Part shown: piece by piece, positions 12,164 to 14,968 of the stretch | Position numbering within the stretch: the first letter of the stretch is position 1 | How the letters are laid out: the number at the start of each line of letters is the position of its first letter | Assembly (NCBI GenBank): GCA_013204355.1 | Contig: JABMOA010000108.1 | Span: forward strand, 1 to 14,968 | Source of the DNA: Candidatus Woesearchaeota archaeon | GTDB taxonomy: Archaea > Nanobdellota > Nanobdellia > Woesearchaeales > GW2011-AR9 | Length of the DNA: 14,968 nt | Direction of reading: 5' to 3' | Made by a program: the position numbers and the translations under genes | The notes under the pieces: generated by a model | Database searches by the model: none | What the model was told of the DNA's origin: nothing | Seen by the model: only the letters and a program-made list of their open reading frames with translations

Positions 12164-12727
12164 ATGACAAAAAAAACAATAATAGAAGAACAACTGCAAG
12201 ATGAGTCTAAAGAGCAATTACAAGAAAACTCTAAAGATAAAGCGTTGAGCGATATGGTTAATCTCTTAAAAAGAACACAGGCTAATTTTGAAAATTTCCG
12301 TAAACAAACTGATTCAAGAGTAGAGGAAATTAGAAAAATGGCATCTCGAAATATAATCGTACAACTTTTACCAGTTGTAGACAATTTTTTCCTTGCATTA
12401 AAAAATGCACCTGAAGAAAATACTGATTTTCTTCAAGGAGTGGAATTGATTTATGCTCAATTAAATTCTCTCATTCAGGATAATGGTGTAGAGGCAATCA
12501 ACACTGAAAACCAAACTTTTGATCCCTATTATCATGAAGCATTAATGAAAATATCTTCTGAAGAACCTGAAAATATGGTTATTGAAGAATTTCAGAAAGG
12601 ATACACACTTCATGGTAATGTGATAAGGCATGCACGTGTAAAAATAAGTGCAGGAAAACAAGAAAAAAATAATTATAAAACTGAGAAGAAAGAAAATGAA
12701 AACATTTCTGATTCTTCAGTAAACTAG
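12164..12727 (+). CDS. grpE: GrpE, DnaK nucleotide-exchange factor
   Basis: 187 residues, normal for GrpE. An acidic, Gln/Glu-rich N-terminus and a long helix (LLKRTQANFENFRKQTD) form the dimer coiled coil. The C-terminal beta domain carries the family signature, visible as FQKGYTLHGNVIRHARVKI, after NQTFDPYYHEAL. GrpE releases ADP from DnaK to restart the folding cycle in the cytoplasm. ATG 12164 is chosen: AGGTGG (12153-12158) lies 5 nt upstream and is a good SD, whereas the in-frame GTG at 12155 falls inside that SD. dnaK follows after 13 nt. The promoter and palindrome upstream suggest heat-shock control by the divergent regulator. The GrpE-DnaK pair is thought to have entered many archaea from bacteria. 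Confidence 0.95.
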   Translation: MTKKTIIEEQLQDESKEQLQENSKDKALSDMVNLLKRTQANFENFRKQTDSRVEEIRKMASRNIIVQLLPVVDNFFLALKNAPEENTDFLQGVELIYAQLNSLIQDNGVEAINTENQTFDPYYHEALMKISSEEPENMVIEEFQKGYTLHGNVIRHARVKISAGKQEKNNYKTEKKENENISDSSVN

Positions 12728-12740
12728 GAGGAATAATAAA

Positions 12741-14612
12741 ATGGCAGAAAATAAAAATAATATCACGGGCGCAACAATTGGAATAGACTTAGGGACAACA
12801 TTCTCAGCAATGGCTGTATTAGAAGGTGGGAAACCAACAATCATCTCAAATGCTGAAGGAACACGAACAACGCCATCTGTAGTCCATATTAAAGATGGAG
12901 AAGTAACAGTAGGACAAATTGCACGAAATCAGGCAATCGTAGACCCTCTTCATACAATTCGTTCAGTTAAACGAAAAATGGGATCTAATGAAAAAATTTC
13001 TGCTGATGGTAAAGAATATACACCAGAACAAATTTCAGCAATGATTCTTCAGAAATTAAAGAAAGATGCAGAAGCATATCTTGGACAACCAGTGAAGAAT
13101 GCAGTAATCACGGTTCCTGCATATTTCAACGATCAAGAAAGACAAGCTACAAAGAATGCAGGTGAGATTGCAGGATTAAACGTTTTAAGAATCATTAACG
13201 AACCAACTGCAGGAGCTCTTGCATATGGTTTAGATAAAATGGGAATTGAACAAACTGTTCTTGTTTTTGATTTTGGTGGTGGAACTTTTGATGTTTCAAT
13301 CTTAGAATTAGGAGATGGAATCTTTGAAGTAAAATCAACATCAGGAGATAACTTACTTGGTGGAGATGATATTGACCAAATCATTATAGATTATATTGCA
13401 GATAAATTCAAAAAATCTAATGGCATTAATCTAAAAGCAGATCCAACAGCGGAACAAAGATTGAAAGAAGCTGCAGAAAAAGCAAAGATTGAATTATCTA
13501 CAAAAAATAAAGTAGAAATCAGCATTCCTTTTATTACAGCTGATCAAAATGGACCTAAGCACATTAATGAAGAATTAACACGTGCGAAGTTTGAAGAATT
13601 AATTTCTGATATTCTTAAAAGATTAGAAGGGCCAGTGAAAAAAGCAATGAGTGATGCAGATTTAACATCTGATAAAATTCACAAAATTTTATTCGTTGGA
13701 GGTTCAACAAGAATCCCTTCAGTTCAAGAAATTGTAAAACGAATTACAGGAAAAGAAGGAGATAAATCTGTTAATCCTGATGAAGCAGTTGCAGTTGGTG
13801 CAAGTATCCAAGCAGGTGTAATCTCTGGGGATGTAAAAGATGTTCTTTTACTTGATGTAACTCCTTTAAGTTTAGGGATTGAAACTCTTGGTGGGATCTT
13901 CACAAAATTAATTGAGAGGAATACAACTATTCCTACAAAAAAATCACAGGTGTTTTCAACAGCTGCTGACAACCAATCTGCGGTAACGATTCGGATTGGC
14001 CAAGGAGAACGTCCAATGTTTGGTGACAATAAAGTCTTAGGACAATTTGATTTACTTGGGATTCCTCCAGCACCAAAAGGAGTACCACAAATTGAAGTAA
14101 CCTTTGACATTGATGCAAATGGAATTGTTCACGTAGGAGCAAAAGATTTAGGGTCTGGTAAAGAACAAAAAATTCAAATTACTGGCGCAGGAAACTTAAC
14201 CAAAGAAGAAATTGCAAAAATGCGTGAAGAAGCAGAAAAAAATGCAGAAGCTGATAATAAGAAAATGGAAAAGATTGAAGCTGACAACAATGCAGAATCT
14301 GTCATCCATCAGTCTAAAAAATTGCTTGAGGAATTCAAAGAAAAAATTGAGAAGGATACCAAGAAAAAGATTGAAGATAAAATTGCAGACTTAGAAAACG
14401 CACGAAAAGGTGGAGACCCTTCTGTCATCAATCCCAAAATTGAAGAACTCAATAAAGTCCTGCAGGAAATTGGAACAAAGATGTACCAAGATGCTGCAGC
14501 TGCGCAGCAAGCAAAGGACGCAAAACAACAAGGAAATCCTAAAGAAAAAAAGGATGACAATGTAGTTGATGCAGACTATAAGGTAGAAGACGATAAGAAA
14601 AAGAAGAAATAG
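12741..14612 (+). CDS. dnaK: DnaK (Hsp70) chaperone
   Basis: 623 residues, full length. ATPase motifs are in place: phosphate 1 GIDLGTTFS (14-22), VPAYFNDQERQAT (125-137), NEPTAGALAYG (153-163), phosphate 2 VFDFGGGTFDVS (175-186) and the adenosine motif LFVGGSTRIPSVQ (317-329). The linker DVLLLDVTPLSLGIE (367-381) joins the substrate-binding domain, and a helical lid ends in an acidic/Lys tail (VVDADYKVEDDKKKKK). The ~24-residue insertion near residue 75 of proteobacterial DnaK is absent, as in Gram-positive and archaeal forms. It binds exposed hydrophobic peptides with ATP-driven release and works with GrpE just upstream. A strong SD (AGGAGG, 12727-12732) precedes the ATG. dnaJ does not follow; a small Cys-rich gene does. 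Confidence 0.97.
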   Translation: MAENKNNITGATIGIDLGTTFSAMAVLEGGKPTIISNAEGTRTTPSVVHIKDGEVTVGQIARNQAIVDPLHTIRSVKRKMGSNEKISADGKEYTPEQISAMILQKLKKDAEAYLGQPVKNAVITVPAYFNDQERQATKNAGEIAGLNVLRIINEPTAGALAYGLDKMGIEQTVLVFDFGGGTFDVSILELGDGIFEVKSTSGDNLLGGDDIDQIIIDYIADKFKKSNGINLKADPTAEQRLKEAAEKAKIELSTKNKVEISIPFITADQNGPKHINEELTRAKFEELISDILKRLEGPVKKAMSDADLTSDKIHKILFVGGSTRIPSVQEIVKRITGKEGDKSVNPDEAVAVGASIQAGVISGDVKDVLLLDVTPLSLGIETLGGIFTKLIERNTTIPTKKSQVFSTAADNQSAVTIRIGQGERPMFGDNKVLGQFDLLGIPPAPKGVPQIEVTFDIDANGIVHVGAKDLGSGKEQKIQITGAGNLTKEEIAKMREEAEKNAEADNKKMEKIEADNNAESVIHQSKKLLEEFKEKIEKDTKKKIEDKIADLENARKGGDPSVINPKIEELNKVLQEIGTKMYQDAAAAQQAKDAKQQGNPKEKKDDNVVDADYKVEDDKKKKK

Positions 14613-14644
14613 AATCACTAAAAAATGAAAGGAGGTGAGATAAT

Positions 14645-14800
14645 ATGGAGCAAAGAGCAGATAACGACTTCGCAAGAAGAGTAGAGCAAGCTACTTGTAA
14701 GGAATGTGGTGGAAGGACAGATATTCCCCAAGATGTAGATGAACTTAAAGCTTGTACTTGTGAAAAAACTTATGCAGCTGGTTGTGAACCCATCTTGTAA
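14645..14800 (+). CDS. 51-aa Cys-rich protein in the dnaK operon
   Basis: 51 residues, MEQRADNDFARRVEQATCKECGG. Probable metal ligands are C18 and C21 (CKEC) and C38 and C40 (CTC), with a fifth cysteine, C47, near the end (AAGCEPIL). The spacing C-x2-C-x16-C-x-C is zinc-ribbon-like with one shortened knuckle. The start is secured by a textbook SD, GGAGGTGA at 14631-14638, 6 nt before the ATG; it is the strongest ribosome site in the window. The gene begins 32 nt after dnaK, with no terminator between, so it should be cotranscribed. The family is not recognised. Position suggests a stress-related or chaperone-associated role, perhaps redox or zinc sensing, but this is inference. Confidence 0.72.
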   Translation: MEQRADNDFARRVEQATCKECGGRTDIPQDVDELKACTCEKTYAAGCEPIL

Positions 14801-14822
14801 TTAATTAGGTGGTATGATATAA

Positions 14823-14864
14823 ATGAAACTAAATAAATTTTTTAAATTAAATTTTAAAAGATGA
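14823..14864 (+). CDS. 13-codon mini-ORF coupled to the next gene
   Basis: A 13-residue frame (MKLNKFFKLNFKR) preceded by AGGTGG (14807-14812) 10 nt upstream. Its stop overlaps the next start as ATGA. The following gene has no SD of its own, so translation of this mini-ORF may deliver ribosomes to it. The peptide itself need not have a function. It could be a chance frame. Confidence 0.4.
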   Translation: MKLNKFFKLNFKR

Positions 14865-14968
14865 CGAAAAACAAGAAAAAAGAGCCTTTTTTTGAGATTC
14901 TCAAAAGGTTTAGTTTTATATTCCTGATCTCAATAGTGGTAGCTTTAATCGTTTACACACCCATCTTA
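14861..14968 (+). CDS. N-terminus of a membrane protein (cut by window end)
   Basis: 36 residues are visible and the frame is open at the window edge. A basic start (MTKNKKKEP) leads into a hydrophobic segment at about 17-33 (FSFIFLISIVVALIVYT). This is either a signal-anchor or the first helix of a longer membrane protein. An in-frame stop lies just upstream of the ATG, so this is the earliest possible start. It overlaps the preceding mini-ORF by 4 nt and probably belongs to the dnaK transcript. Too little is visible to name a family. Confidence 0.55.
   Translation, partial: MTKNKKKEPFFEILKRFSFIFLISIVVALIVYTPIL

Noticed and set aside
1..14968. CRISPR array, insertion sequence, rRNA or prophage genes
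   Set aside because: No regularly spaced repeats, transposase or integrase motifs, terminal repeats or rRNA segments were seen.

Overview
The window looks like an AT-rich archaeal genome, most plausibly a small-genome DPANN-type lineage (Woesearchaeota/Pacearchaeota-like). That placement is inferred from gene content and style, not from a marker-gene tree. Supporting signs are TATA boxes about 25-27 nt upstream of start codons that give leaderless mRNAs, Shine-Dalgarno (SD) sites mainly on internal operon genes, bulge-helix-bulge-like introns in a tRNA gene, many tiny zinc-binding proteins, an archaeal COG1407-type phosphoesterase, and GrpE-DnaK with a divergent archaeal-type winged-helix regulator.

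Region 1 (1-6582, + strand) is a tightly overlapping three-gene unit for exported proteins. It holds the C-terminal 928 residues of a Cys-rich protein of unknown family, a 180-residue membrane-anchored beta-rich protein, and a 1086-residue secreted enzyme. The enzyme carries four hydrolase-like domains: SGNH esterase-like, SLT lytic-transglycosylase-like, M15/VanY-type DD-carboxypeptidase and alpha/beta hydrolase. Two of these target bacterial peptidoglycan, which archaea normally lack, so this unit is the best candidate for an undescribed system (attack on, entry into, or feeding on bacterial cells).

Region 2 (6601-8388) holds a bPH2-domain membrane protein (-), two small basic proteins (+), and a COG1407-type metallophosphoesterase (-), with hairpins at the convergent junction.

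Region 3 (8400-9400) holds a tRNA-Asn(GTT) gene with two introns, one in the D loop (23 nt) and one at the canonical 37/38 position (16 nt). It shares a palindromic TATA box with the divergent phosphoesterase. Antisense to the tRNA and overlapping its 3' end is a LAGLIDADG homing endonuclease gene broken by one in-frame TAA.

Region 4 (9410-11614) holds a 92-residue conserved-looking hypothetical protein, a four-helix membrane protein, a 35-residue zinc-ribbon microprotein, a DUF368 (PopT-like) polyprenyl-phosphate translocase homologue, and a small PD-(D/E)XK-type nuclease.

Region 5 (11665-14968) is a heat-shock locus. A winged-helix regulator diverges from grpE-dnaK across a palindrome that sits between and against both TATA boxes. 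A second perfect inverted repeat lies in the grpE leader. dnaK is followed not by dnaJ but by a 51-residue Cys-rich protein, a 13-codon mini-ORF and the start of a membrane protein cut by the window end. There are no rRNA genes, CRISPR arrays or insertion sequences. No gene-free stretch exceeds about 130 bases.
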